Source: Medicago truncatula (Eukaryota > Streptophyta > Magnoliopsida > Fabales > Fabaceae). Taken from it: DNA of 64,000 nt. Below the pieces are notes generated by a model that saw nothing but the letters and a program-made list of their open reading frames with translations, searched no databases and was not told where the DNA came from. The stretch spans positions 1,004,501 to 1,068,500 of the forward strand of contig NC_053042.1 of assembly GCF_003473485.1 (NCBI RefSeq), read 5' to 3'. Numbering within the stretch: position 1 is the stretch's first letter; each line of letters begins with the position of its first letter. Shown here in pieces: positions 25,599 to 37,338 of this stretch. Position numbers and translations under genes: made by a program.

Positions 25599-27599
25599 AT
25601 GCCAGTCTCAACCATCTCAGGTACATGAAAACACTGTTAACATCATACACTTGTGCCAATGATTTTGATATAGCTCTGAAATTCTAACATCTCACTCATC
25701 TTCATCCACAGTGAAATCAAACTCTCCTCCTGCTCCCTCACCAGAATCCGAAACCCTAGAATTCAAATGGGGCCAAAAGCGAGGAAAAGGCGGTAAAAAA
25801 CGTGATATACAGTTCTACCAATCATTCACCTTACGTGGTGTTGATTACTCGCTTTTTGATAATGTTTATGTTAAGAATGATTTTGCTGAACCACGTATTG
25901 GTAAGATCATCAAGATATGGGAAACTCCTACTCTTGAAAGGAAGATTAAGGTTCAATGGTTCTTTCGTCCTATTGAGGTTTCAAAGTGTTTGACTTGGAT
26001 TAAGATTTATTTTAATGAATTGTTCTTTGCTTGTGGTGATGGTGATGGACTTGCTACTATTCATCCTCTGGTAATTCACCCTTTTATTCTATTTTTTGTG
26101 TGTATCAATTTTCTCTGAGAAGTTGAGTGCCATCGAGTAAGTTTTAGATCAATGCAATTTTCAGCCTGTTTGGATTGACTTATTTTTGAGCTTATGAAAA
26201 AAATAACTTATTCAAATAAACAAGCTTTTATGTAAATTGATTAATTCATGAGTAATTGTTAGATCAATGCAATTTAGAGCCCATTTTTTGAGCTTGTGAA
26301 AAATAGCTTAAAAAATAAGTCAATCCAAACTGGCCATTAGTGGAGTCTATGTGTATTTTACTAAGTTATATAGTGAGAGTGTTGGAAGGAGAATCTTAGA
26401 TAGCATGTTGCTAGCATTCATCTGTATGGTAAGTAAAATTCATGCAGTCCTACCATTTTGAAATGAGTGCCACCTAGATACGTATTAGATACACATGCTT
26501 TAGTGGAATTTAATAGAATCTATGTGAATTTTACTCGATTATATCATGAGTGTTAGAAAGAGATCGATGGAGAGTGTATTGCCATCGTTCCTTCTCAGGG
26601 TAAGTAAAATTCATGTTGACCCACTACTTTGAAATGATCATCACTACACAAGGAACTATATCACTGTTATTAAGTGGAATTTAGTCTGAATTCATGTGAA
26701 TTTTATGCAATTATAAGTGAAAGTGTTGGGAAGAGATTATTAGAGACCGTGTTGCTAGTGTTCCTTCGTAGATTAAGTAAAATTTACGTGGGCACCATCA
26801 CTTTGAAATGGGTGCCACTAAGTAGGGAGTTAGATCACCTTCAGTTAGTGAAATTTATTAGAGATAAATTGTTAGAGACTATGTTGCTAACATTCCTTGT
26901 TGGCAGTGTAGAGTTTCTCACTTTGTAATGTTGATCTCATTAATGAGTGTGTTGCTAGCGTTCCTATGTAAGGTAGATATAACTTATGGGGGCTTCGCCA
27001 CTTGAGGGACATTAGACAGGGGATTAGATCATGTCATTTAGTGGATGGAGTGTAGTCTGAATCCATGTAAGTTTTAGTCAATTATATGGTGAGAGAGTTG
27101 GAAGGAGATTGTTAGAGAGCGTGTTGCTAGCACTTCTTGTTGGTTGGTTGCTAATGTGATGTCGTTAATGAGTGTGTTGCTTTTCTAACCAATTCTTTAT
27201 TTTGAGTAAGTTATTCAATTTTGCTTGGCTTGGAGCAGACCGTCAATTTGTAACCCTAAATTAACACGGCTATTTTTGTATGGCATATCAGGAATCTATT
27301 GCTGGAAAATGCAACATTGTTTGCATTTCTAAGGACTCTAGGAATCCACAGCTATCGGATAAAGTCACTTGGAGTGCTGCCTTTGTGTTCTATCGTTACT
27401 TTGATGTTGGGCAGCGTAAAATAGTGGAGGAGGTAGATGACAAGAGTATCGGAATTGAAGGTATGTGGGACTGATCCAGCCAGTGTTTGAATATGTTGGA
27501 CTAGCCTCTTATTTTCTTTGAATTGTTGAAAATCTTATGGTGTTTTTCTCTTCTTCTGAAATTGTTGCAGTCAAGAACATATTTAACAAATTGGGATAG
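25599..27599 (+). CDS. BAH-domain protein, ASI1-like, short form (copy A)
   Basis: Four proposed exons in phase: 25599-25620, 25712-26070, 27292-27460 and 27571-27599, giving 192 residues. The body matches the N-terminal part of Arabidopsis ANTI-SILENCING 1. After a basic EFKWGQKRGKGGKKRD segment comes the BAH domain (about residues 40-180) with IGKIIKIWE, VQWFFRP, ELFFA and the second-half block VFYRYFDVGQRKIV. ASI1 binds heterochromatin in the nucleus and continues into an RRM. Here the frame stops after VKNIFNKLG, just past the BAH domain, and no RRM exons follow. The tiny first exon (MPVSTIS) is the least certain part; copy B starts with an intact single exon instead. A convergent membrane-protein gene lies downstream, as in copy B. 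Confidence 0.75.
26164..26334. mobile_element. Short MITE in intron 2 of BAH gene A
   Basis: The ends gcctgtttggattgacttat and the inverse ataagtcaatccaaactggc form a terminal inverted repeat over 171 bp. The corresponding intron of copy B lacks it and runs directly from agatcaatg to text like tgaatctatgtg. It belongs to the same terminal family as 1402-2282. Confidence 0.7.
26338..27180. repeat. Intronic minisatellite, about 170-bp unit (copy A)
   Basis: About four to five diverged units follow each other. Each has gaatttagtctgaatccatg-like text, then gtgttggaaagagattgtta-like text, then gtgttgctagcgttcctt-like text, then ctttgaaatgggtgccacta-like text. Unit starts are near 26338, 26502, 26672, 26842 (partial) and 27030. 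The same unit recurs in the matching intron of BAH gene B. Confidence 0.75.
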
Positions 27600-29400
27600 T
27601 CAAAAGCCTGCTGCTGCTGCTGTAAAATATTATTTATACAACAAAGGGAGTTTGGGGAAATGCCTTGAAAAGTAGTGAAGTCACAAGTGGTTTTTTGAAT
27701 ATTAAAAATAGTCAGACTGTAATTAAAAGCTAGATGGCAAATATGTTGGTACATTAGTTTCAGAAAGGAGATGCAATGTTAAATTTTAAATTTGGTGTCT
27801 GTGATATTTAATTTAAATATGATGAAATTAGGTACATTTGAATTAATGTTTGTTTCATGGCCTGATGCGTTTCATACTAAGTTCACTTACTAGGAGTTTG
27901 GTAAATGGTAACTTAAAATAGCCATTTGAACCAACTTACAACTTTCTATTATGTTAGGTGTCTTAGGTTTTTCAGAATTTTTTTTCTTAACTAACGTGGT
28001 CAAGCATTGTGCTGTTATTCGTCTCTCTGGATATTATATTATTTCCTTGTCCAAAATCACGTGATATAATTGGACATAGTATCTCTGCAAATACAATATA
28101 GGAAACTACATTGGTGAGAACTAATCTTTGATCATGTTTCTGCATTGTTTATAATGATGTAATTTTAAACACATTCCCTTTCATCCAATGATTTTGAGCT
28201 TTAGATCTGCTTCAAGCCTTCAATGACAATAATGGCAAAATATTATGTTGCAGGTCAAGCTTTGGTTATATTTAAAATAAAAGCAAGAAGTGAAAGATAG
28301 TTATTAGCAAATAAGTTGAGGATTGTTTAGTAATGTTAGATTGATGGTATACACGACTTCAAATGCACGATACTAGTACAAGTTTTGGATTTGTTTCAAG
28401 AACAATAATGGCATCTGTTTATTTATGATGTAGGTCATGCTTTGGTTGGTTATATTTAAGTGAAAGCTAGTTATTAGCAAATAATCGAGGACTGCGCTTA
28501 TTTATGTCATATTAATGGTTCTTTTATACTGTTATATCAAAAGGTTCCTGCTAGTTTTGCACCTATAAAATCATGAATAGCACTATCTAGGACTCGAATA
28601 TAGTGTATTTTGTGTACTTGGATTCCCTGTACTCGGGTAGATAATGCAGTCACGTGGTCATTTGATATCGGCCGTTGGATAATGATTGGATGACTTGGAT
28701 TTAAACTCAACATATAGTCTAACAAATAGGCTTCTAAACACAACATATAATATGAGCCATTGGATATTTATCAAACGGCCAAGAGCCGCAACTGCGTTAA
28801 TTTTCAATGTCAGGAAAAGCATTTCCATTTTTTGCAGCTGTGATTGCTGTCATGGTCAGAAAATCTGCTATATATTATCAGCTTTATTATATTTCATTTT
28901 CTTTCCATTTGGGATTGATAGGTGGTTTTCTTATTGTCTTTAAGGTTTGTATTTTGTAGTTGTTATTTGTAATCATGTTCTTAGGATGGCATGTTATGAA
29001 CCTGTTTGATTGTATCAAGACTTTCATACTGATAAACTTTTGCACATCAGCTAAAGTCAGTTTGGTGGTTGAATGATATGGATTTTGGATATGTGTAAGG
29101 ACACATAACATTATTATTTATGATATAGGTCAAGCTTTGAATATATTTATATAAAAGCAAGTAGTGAAAGCTAGATTTTAGCATATAAATTGAGATTGTT
29201 TATTTGTCAGATGATTGTATACATAGAGCTTCAAATGCCGTGTAGAAGGAGATACAAGCTTGTTTTCATTACTTGATAGAAGGAGATTCAACAAATACTG
29301 AGTTTAGCACACCAAAAGGAAAAAAGAAATAGAAAACAAATGAAGAATGGTTATTTGTTGATGTATTTTAGGTGAAGTGGAATATTTGTTGGGAGTCCTT
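27600..29400. other. Spacer between BAH gene A and the membrane-protein gene
   Basis: Non-coding. It holds three diverged copies of a unit that starts near ggtcaagctttggttatatt and runs on through agcaaataagttgaggattg. They lie at about 28252-28412, 28434-28515 and 29128-29250. The same three copies occur at the same places in block B, so they predate the block duplication. No RRM exon or other gene is seen. Confidence 0.6.
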
Positions 29401-29445
29401 CTACAAGTATAATAGTCTGTATTTAAGTTTACACAATTATTCCAA

Positions 29446-29982
29446 TTAGGACTTGTTCTCAAGCTGGTGATGATGACCATGAGAAGCTCCAACGTCTAGG
29501 CTGTTAGAATTGTGATGATTTGCTTCCGCCGAAGATGATTTGGCATATAAACCATGACCTAGTTTCTCACTCTTCTTTGATTCATCTACATGCACATCAT
29601 CTTCAACTGATATAGCTACTGCTTGTTGTCCAAAAGGACCAGGTGCAATGGTTTCCTTGCCCTTTTTATGCTCATCGATATGTATGGTTGCTGAGGATGA
29701 TTGGGCATGTAAACCATGATCGAATTTCTCTTTCTTTCTTGTTTCGTCTACATGCACATCATCTTCAACTGATATAACTACTGCTTGTTGTCCAAAAGGA
29801 CCCGGAACAATGGTTTCCTTGCCCTTTTTATGCTCATCGATATGGATGATATCAGTTTCTTGTGTGCTCTCCTTCCTCTTCTGAAAGCAGCAATATAGAG
29901 CAAAAGTCAGCAAAGAAAGCAAGACAAGACCCCCTGCGCAGATGACTACAACTACTATGAATATGGGTTGAGTTGAGGCCAT
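29446..29982 (-). CDS. Single-pass membrane protein with two internal repeats (copy A)
   Basis: A single exon of 178 residues. An N-terminal hydrophobic segment (about residues 7-33, IFIVVVVICAGG onward) is followed by CCFQKRK, giving an N-out/C-in signal-anchor design. The cytosolic part has two tandem 54-residue units (45-98 and 99-152), each with HIDEHKKGKETI, PGPFGQQAV and SVEDDVHVDE. The tail is His-rich (SHGHHHQLE). It resembles small TED6-like proteins linked to xylem vessel differentiation in plants, but that is from memory and weak. A TATA-like tataaat on the minus strand lies at 30049-30043, about 60 bases before the ATG. Copy B at 53351-54253 has four units. Confidence 0.8.
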   Translation of the reverse strand: MASTQPIFIVVVVICAGGLVLLSLLTFALYCCFQKRKESTQETDIIHIDEHKKGKETIVPGPFGQQAVVISVEDDVHVDETRKKEKFDHGLHAQSSSATIHIDEHKKGKETIAPGPFGQQAVAISVEDDVHVDESKKSEKLGHGLYAKSSSAEANHHNSNSLDVGASHGHHHQLENKS

Positions 29983-30657
29983 CTTTGTTCTTCTGTTGTG
30001 TTAATCAATTAATGTTGTAGTTTAAGTGCCTTTTGAAATGTGATTTATAGCAAATACTTGGTATGGGATTATGCAATTGTTTTAGTAACTTGACTCTCAT
30101 GCTAAGTTTTAGAAGGGTTGTTTGTAGTGAAAAACACTTCTCTTCATTCTTCCTTGGCTTATTTTGCTTGTTGATCTGTTTTTTTGTTTAAAAAATATGT
30201 AGGATCTGTTGTGTACGTGAGGTTGAATTTTTATCTTTCTTTTTTTTTTGCAATTCACGGGCAATGTATAACTTTGATATAATAATATGCAAGTATTTTT
30301 TTTAATATTCTCTCACCGTTTATTTGCTATTATTAATACACCTATAAAAGAGTTTATATGAATATGTCTGAATGTGTGTGTTAATTGTTGGAATCTCACC
30401 TATATTCGACTTATTCCTTTGATAAATTGTTGAGAAATACTTTTTTTAGGTATATATGCTTATAGCATTTCACTGGTATTTAAATCGTTAATACACGACG
30501 TTATATTAATATAAGTTTGAGAGCTAACTCGAGATATGGCTACTCATATTAATTTAAAGCTCTTCAAAAAAAGATGCTGCACTTTCAAAAAAAAAAAGAT
30601 GTTGCTCATCCTATTCCTGTGAAATACTCCTATGATGCAAGTTTGTATTATTTTTAA

Positions 30658-31124
30658 GGTTTAATTGCACTTTTCCCCCTATAGTTTGTCAATTGTGCGA
30701 TTTTGCATCCCATAGTTTTAAACGAGCGATTTTGCCCCCTATAGTTTTCTCCTTTCTGATTTTATGGTCTCCATGACATTTAGTGTTAATGTGTCTGTTT
30801 TTTATCAATTAATGTGTGCCACGTGTGTAATTCCATTTTTTAAAAAATAAAAAAAATGGTATTTTTCAGATACCAAAGGGTGGAAACAATGTGATTTTTT
30901 TCTCTCAAAATCTGAAAAATACCATTTTTTATTTTTTAAAAAATGGAATTACACACGTGGCACACATTAATTGATAAAAAAAACAGACGCATCAGCACTA
31001 AATGTCATGGGGACCATAAAATCAGAAAGGGGGAAAACTATAGGGGGCAAAATCGCTCGTTTAAAACTATGGGTTGCAAAATCGCACAATTGGCAATCTA
31101 TAGGGGGAAAAGTGCAATTAAGCC
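30658..31124. mobile_element. MULE-type MITE with exact 9-bp duplication
   Basis: Termini ggtttaattgcacttttc and the inverse gaaaagtgcaattaagcc; the two arms pair over nearly the entire 467 bp. The exact 9-bp direct repeat tatttttaa flanks it at 30649-30657 and 31125-31133. Block B has the matching unfilled site near 54764-54773, so the insertion is specific to block A. Confidence 0.92.
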
Positions 31125-31133
31125 TATTTTTAA

Positions 31134-31628
31134 ATTCAGATTTAATAATGCACTTCAGGTTGGGTCAAGGCATATATATTGGTAAAGGGATCCAATGGTT
31201 TAATTTCCATTAATTGATCATGAGATTATACGTTCGTGTTTCTCACGTATTCAACATCAATACTAGTACTTAAAAGTTTTAACGTTTCACAAAGTTAGAT
31301 ATTGCTTTTAAATACCCATAATCTCATGAATGTGTTCATAGGCGTGTGTAACAAATCAGTTTGGTTTATATTTTCTGTCAAAAATATCCAAAGAACGAAT
31401 TTAGAAGTACTGCATTATGATTATAGTACCTTTGAGTTTTCAACTTACATAGAGTTATGAAAATAAATATATAAGACAAAAAGCATAAAAACCATTAAAG
31501 AAAATTAGCACATTAATCTAACTTATATTAATGTAAATCAAGACACTAATGTAAGCATAGAAATAGATACTATACTAATGTTTTAATTTTAATAAGACCC
31601 TAAAATATAAAATAACCAGCAATATTGC
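31134..31628. other. Non-coding DNA after block A
   Basis: The first 70 bases still resemble block B (up to ggtttaattt near 31195), which sets the right edge of the duplication. Beyond that I see nothing but AT-rich DNA. Confidence 0.5.
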
Positions 31629-32335
31629 CTAGGAGTTCCCATTACCAATCTCTTTCCTCAAGTCAAGCTTTTTGTCTTCTGCATCTTCTGCCTCCTCCTC
31701 TAGTGAATCCTCTTCACTAGTCCCCTTTTCTTTCTCAACCTTCATCTCTGCTTCTTTCTTAGCTTTCATCTCAGCCTCTTCCTTAGAGGTTCTAAGTGCT
31801 TGGATCAAAGCCTCTCCAATGATGCCTCAACATCTTCATAGCTACCTTAGGCATCAAGTTTTCAGCAACATCAGCCTGAGTTATGTTGGTCTCTTCCAAC
31901 AAGCATCGAACCGTCTTGAACAAAGGATGAGATTCAATACTCAGATAACTCATTGCTAGCATTTTGAATCCATCAAAACCACAATAAGACAACTCAATAT
32001 GCATGCATGTCCATTCGTCCACGACGAATCAAAGCTTGATCAAGTTTCCTTAACTCAATGTTAGATCTAACAATTTCCTTAACTCAATGTCATAAATATC
32101 ATACTTCAAAAAAATTAGAAATGGCAGTAACTAGTGATGATTTTCCTGTTCCTGGAGGACCATAGAACAAATAGCCTATCTTCCAAGGCTTACCAATTTT
32201 TGCATAATACTCTTTAGCCTTACTGAATGTAACAAGATCATCAACAATCTATTTCTTCTTTTAGGATTCATTGCAATTGTTTCAAAGAAGATGGATGTTC
32301 AAATATAACATGACTCCATTTACCTCTCCATTGAA
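31629..32335 (-). pseudogene. AAA-ATPase (BCS1/HSR4-like) pseudogene with internal deletion
   Basis: On the minus strand the reading begins near 32335 with KWSHVIFEHPSSFETIAMNP, which in this family precedes the AAA module. It then reaches Walker A GPPGTGKSS at about 32161-32138. After DIYDIELRKLL it jumps to LDQALIRRGRMDMH, which normally lies some 80-100 residues further on. Walker B and its surroundings are therefore missing. The C-terminal part follows (FDGFKMLAMSYL, ADVAENLMPK, then an acidic Lys/Glu-rich tail to the stop at 31629). At least two frame changes and one stop interrupt it. The N-terminal mitochondrial/ER anchor exon is not present. Relatives are membrane-bound ATPases. This copy cannot encode an active one. 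Confidence 0.75.
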
Positions 32336-32696
32336 ACGAAAAAAAAAAGTGAAACATAATCTTAATAAACATGGACAAATGTTGTTTAATTGTAGTTTTA
32401 GCGCAAGTGTATTAGTAAATATTGGATATAACTTTACGACACATTTGTGACAACTTTTTAAAAAAATTCTTTCTCATATTCACATTATATTCTTACACTA
32501 TTTTTCACTTTCTTTTTCCATTGTTTTTGACCAGTAAAAAAAAAAAGATTGCAATTTGTCCTAAGAGTTATCACAAAATGAGTGGACAAATATCATTACT
32601 CAATCATAATGGACTTAGTAATCTCAATAAACATATTGGTTTGATTTCTTTTAATTTCACTTTGACTTTTTGATTGTTTTAATAACAAATATTAGT

Positions 32697-33573
32697 ATAG
32701 TAAATGATAACTTTAGTCCATGACTTTGCACCTCGTTGCCACAAAGGTCCATGACTCGGGATTAAATACAAAGTAGTCTCTGAATGTGCACTTCTGTTAT
32801 CAGTTTAGTCTATAGCAAAAACTTTTGTTAATTGATGAGGTGACAATTACTTTATGCTGACAAGGTACACAAGGTGTCACATGGACTAAAGTGAAAGTAG
32901 AAAATAGTTACTTTGATCCTTGAACCGAAAATCAATATCCCTAAATCTAATATAATTCCTTTTTTTATTCAAAATCAAATCTTCCATTAAACTCTTTAGA
33001 CCTTCAACTTGGATTTTTATAATATTGTGAATTGTATGGCTAGGCTTCTATTTAGTATTACTAGTGTTGTTAATTCTGATTGGATTGTACACCTTTGGGT
33101 TATGCTTGAGACTTAGGTTCCCACTTTGGATTCTCTTGATTGTACTGGATCCTAATGTTTTTACTTTGCATTCTATTGGAATATTCAATCTTCTTTTCTC
33201 TCAGATAATTAAGTTTATTTAATGTTTAATGGAAGTTTGATTTTGAAAAAAGAGATAATTAAATGAGATCGAGGGATTTAGAGTTTTGAGGATTAAATTC
33301 GGGATTTAGAGATTTAAGATTTAATTTGGGATATTGATTTCGATTCAAGGATCAAAATGACTTTTTTTTACTTTCATTTTAGTCCATGTGACACCTCACG
33401 CACATTGATATCACAAAACATTTTCCACCTCATCAGTTAACAAAATTTTTTAACGTTAGAGACTAAACTGATAACGGAAGTACACATTCATAGACTAATT
33501 TTTATTTAATTATGAGTCAGAAATCTTTAAACTAGCGAGTTGGAAAGTCAAAGATTAAAATGAAAATTTACTC
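32697..33573. mobile_element. Diverged inverted-repeat element with near 9-bp duplication
   Basis: The outer 200 bp on each side are inverted copies: ttagtcca, tttgttaattgatgaggtg and their inverses in 33350-33560. Flanks are aatattagt (32688-32696) and aatattcgt (33574-33582), 8 of 9 identical. No coding capacity is seen. It is an older member of the MULE-type MITEs found elsewhere in the window. Confidence 0.65.
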
Positions 33574-33765
33574 AATATTCGTAATTAGTTATTTTTTTTA
33601 AACTATTAGTAATTAGTTTTTAAATTAAATTTTTTCACCGTTTGAATTTGAACCTAAAATCCACGGTTATTTCATAACACAAATAGTTGAATTACCTCGG
33701 ACTACTTTTATCATTGTACTCAGTTTTATTTATAAAAAAAAACTATTTAGATTGATTGAATAATT

Positions 33766-33831
33766 GTTGTTATTATTGTCATTATTGTTCTTGTTATTGT
33801 TATTATTGTCGTTATTGTTCTTGTTATTAGA
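33766..33831. repeat. Low-complexity TTGTTATTA-type repeat
   Basis: Tandem imperfect units of ttgttattattgtc. The complementary composition reappears in 34877-35103. Confidence 0.7.
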
Positions 33832-34876
33832 GAAACAAAACACAATCAACCATACGGTCTTCTTTTGTGTTATTTATGTGTTGAAAAGCTTAGATATCAA
33901 ATATTGACTTAGGATGAATGGATTTTTGCACTTCATGTGTTCCCTTTTAGGTGTTTGATAATTGTCTTAAGTGATGTCATGTGATACTTCTACCATTAAG
34001 CAACACAACAACCCATCATCCGAAATAAAATAATTTAGATTTGAGCTGGTCATATTTTTATCCAACCTTATTAAATGAATCAGCCAAAAAAAAACCCTAA
34101 ACCCTAAAATGAATGCTTTGATCAATGATACTGCTGCCAAATAACAAATGATTGATAATAAAAAACCTTAGATAATTACTCAGCTTGATAAAGGCTTAAG
34201 ATGGATGCTTGGTGGATTTTCCGAATCCACAATTAAAGGTGAAATTTGTTCTTAAATTTCCTTTTTATTATTTTCTAAAACTGACTTTATGTTTGATTTT
34301 TAGATCTAGAATTTCAAATTTCTTTCCTTCATGAAATATATGGAGATGCTGGAGTTGCGCTACATGGTTCAATGCTATAATACACTGTAGACTTGATTTG
34401 ACTGAAATTTTTAATTTTATTATTGGATTCTTTACAGAACTTTTCGGACAAATGACATTTTTATTACTGTGAACAGAGCCACATATTTTGCTCTGTTGAT
34501 AGCTCAGATTAGGAGACGAAGAAAAAAGCTTAACATGAAATTGAACAGTTTTAACCCATTGACATTTGAGGCAATGGTTGGTCATCATATTGTAAGTTAA
34601 AATTTGTTTTCTTTAGTATAATAAACTAAATAATTTCCAAAATTGGTTCAATATGACAAAGGGTCTCAAAGTCAACTATAGGATTACAAATTACATGTTA
34701 CCTACTCAATATGTAATGAAATTGTGGAAAGTAGAGACTGATTTGCCACCTCTGCATGTAAATCTAGTTTTTAGCTCTTATAATTTGCATGAAAATACAG
34801 CCATACAAGAATCGATTCAGATATTTACACGAGTTAGCGCAATAATTTATCTATGTGTCCATCTTCTCGCTTGTAA

Positions 34877-35103
34877 TAAAAATGATAATAATAACAATGA
34901 TAACAATAATGATTATAACGATATTAACAACAATGATAATAACAATGACAAGATTAATTATAACAACACAACAACGACTACAACAATAACAAAAACTTCA
35001 ACAATAATAACATTAACAATAATAACAACAATGACAATCATGATGATGATAACAACAACAACAACAACAATAAGAACAAAATAACAACAAAAATAATAAT
35101 CAA
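34877..35103. repeat. Imperfect AAT/AAC trinucleotide array
   Basis: About 225 bp of aataataacaatgataac-like text. The open frames over it (poly-Asn/Asp on plus, poly-Val/Ile on minus) are products of low complexity and are not genes. Confidence 0.85.
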
Positions 35104-36121
35104 ACTGATGAGTCAATGAGTCCAAAATTATGAGATGTGTAGGAATTAAAGTCACAATCACATGAATTGATTCTTGATTGTGTGATGAGGAAATTGATTT
35201 TGATAGAATTGAATATGTAGAATTGACTTTGGTCAAAAATGAATTTTGTTTCAATACAAGTGACTTGAAAATCAATTTTAGAGACCAAATCAATTATATT
35301 CAACAACAACAACATACATTTTGACATGTTTGGTTCCTCTAGAGTATAATTGATTGTGTCTTAAGAATTGATTCTAATTGAAGTTAGAAAATGTAGTTTT
35401 TAATTCTAGAATTGATATTCACACTTAAATTTTGTGTGTGTTTGGATGGATAGCACAAAATCAGAATGACCCTCCGTGATTTTGCATAAGCTACACAATG
35501 TGGTTGTTGAAAAATCACATGTTTAACATGAATGTATCAAAACATGAAGTTTTGATCTTTCTTTGTTATCTAATGTGTGTTCTTGATGTTTTATTAAGAC
35601 ATGATCTAAGTATAACTTAATCAAGAATCATTAATCAAACTATCTTAAAGATAAATACTATCAGAGTTCATAATGTTCATAGAAGAGTTCAAAAAATTCA
35701 CTTTTCCACTAAATATGAAGCTCAAAATGTTCAACCTAAAACATTCACCGCACTTGCGAAAGACATGGACTAAACACACACATGCATTAAAAGAACAAAT
35801 CATTGGATAAAACACATTAGAAGAAAGTGTGGTTAAGATTCATTATTTATGAATGACAAAGAAGCAATGAAGTAAATGAACATTCATTTTCTCTCATAAA
35901 GAATGATCATCTTAAACACATCTCTTTTGATGTTCATTTTGACTTTGTATGCATGAAATAGTTTCTTAACTTAAATTAACAGGAAGAATTAGCTGGGATC
36001 ATATAGTAACAGGAGGATATTTACTGAGAGCACAATAATATATATTAATAGGAGAACAATATTCTATCACAAATATGTTAAATTTTAATGATACATTTTG
36101 CATTGGAAAATCTGAACGTAC
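35104..36121. other. Non-coding DNA
   Basis: Nothing recognised as a gene. Text around 35420-35500 resembles a fragment of a common dispersed repeat, but I could not define its ends. Confidence 0.4.
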
Positions 36122-36358
36122 CTGGAGTGTTAGCACTGCATTAGACTTGACAATTTGTTTATCTTTGAGTTGCACACACTCTGGTGGTATTACCACATCT
36201 TGTTCGTGCAAAGCAAAAACCCGTGCCACTTTATCTGTGATCGGGTTCAGAAGGTGAAAACCACAGTTGATGGTTTTTCTGTACTTTCCTAGACGTTCAA
36301 CTATGTAGGCGTGATCTTCTTTAACGACGTGAAAGCCGAAGTTAAGCAGCAGTCGAAT
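36122..36358 (-). pseudogene. Orphan stomatin-like (SPFH) exon
   Basis: On the minus strand the frame reads NFGFHVVKEDHAYIVERLGK, then GFHLLNPITDKVARVFALHE, then AVLTLQ. It ends at a good donor (Q|gtacgt at 36122/36121). This matches the start of the SPFH domain of stomatin-like proteins, in which a hydrophobic beta strand leads into ERxGK, G.H.L.P and a V.SL.EQ-type segment. I find no preceding exon with a targeting peptide or clear acceptor, and no following SPFH exon within about 1 kb. It is most likely a transposed or duplicated gene fragment. Distant exons cannot be ruled out. Confidence 0.5.
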
Positions 36359-37338
36359 GTGATGATTATTGCATAGGATATAAAACACTTGTGTGCGTAA
36401 TATTGCCTAACATGAAATTTACTAACACATGTGATTGAATGTAGGTGTTACATAGGTGGGTTGGATCTGGGTTTCATGAAGAGGAGCTCAACTGTATGCA
36501 CTGAATTGGTCGGTTGTCCAATGGTACTGTGATGCATATACGGTCAAACAGAGCAACAAGAAATTGAAGAAGACATCTTTTTAGAACTACTACCTTAATC
36601 TCGGTGTCGCTTTGGTTGTTTTGATGGCAAACATCAATGAGCTAGCAAACTTGTATGCCATCCGTGTACCTGCATTGCATTATTTTGTTATAGAAATAGT
36701 TTATACATAAGTGTTTATGATATAAGCTGAAAATTATGTTGTTTATCCAAACAGAGCCAAACTTATCAGCTATAAGCTGATTCATATCATTATAAGCCTA
36801 ACTGCTCAAGTCCAATCCAAAGGACTAATTTAGAAGACATGTTTTTGCAACAATTTCTGAGGGCCCGTTTGAATTGGCTTATTTTTAAGCTTATGCAAAT
36901 AAATAAGCTTTTACGTATTATTCATAAGCTTGTCTAGGTAGTTAATGAAAAAACTACTTATGAAGATACAATTTTTGATAGTGAGAACTTATGAATTAAC
37001 ATCAAAGCTCATTTATTTGAGTAAGCTATTTTTCATAAGCAGAAAAATATGCCAGAGTTGTAATCTGAAAAGCCAGAACAAATCAGATGTTCAAAATGAA
37101 ACTACAGCGTGTTTGAAGTCATACGCTAAGAATCCCCAATGGTTAATTGCAGTAACTTACAAGTATGCGTTAACTTGACGACACGACATCTTGGATAAAC
37201 TCAATTCTCAAAGGAATTAAGAGTATCATCTTCCTCAACACTTTCTATCCTTTGTGATAATCTCAATGTCACCTTTCTTACTCAATATTATATATGAAAC
37301 ACATCTCTATTGACGTTCATTTTGACTTTGATCTAGTC
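36359..37338. other. Intergenic DNA with MITE pieces
   Basis: Text ending gtttatccaaacagagcc near 36760 and text starting gggcccgtttgaattggctt at 36861 are partial ends of the gtttggat MITE family. Their partners are lost or diverged. No gene is seen. Confidence 0.5.

Noticed and set aside
28537..29111. Several open frames in the block A spacer
   Set aside because: They are not kept in block B at the matching place and show no family signal.
34092..34107. Two telomere-like ccctaaa units
   Set aside because: Only two units; too short to be a telomeric remnant.
34653..35084. Long plus-strand frame rich in Asn/Asp/Thr
   Set aside because: It is a translation of the AAT/AAC low-complexity array; the minus-strand frames there are poly-Val/Ile for the same reason.
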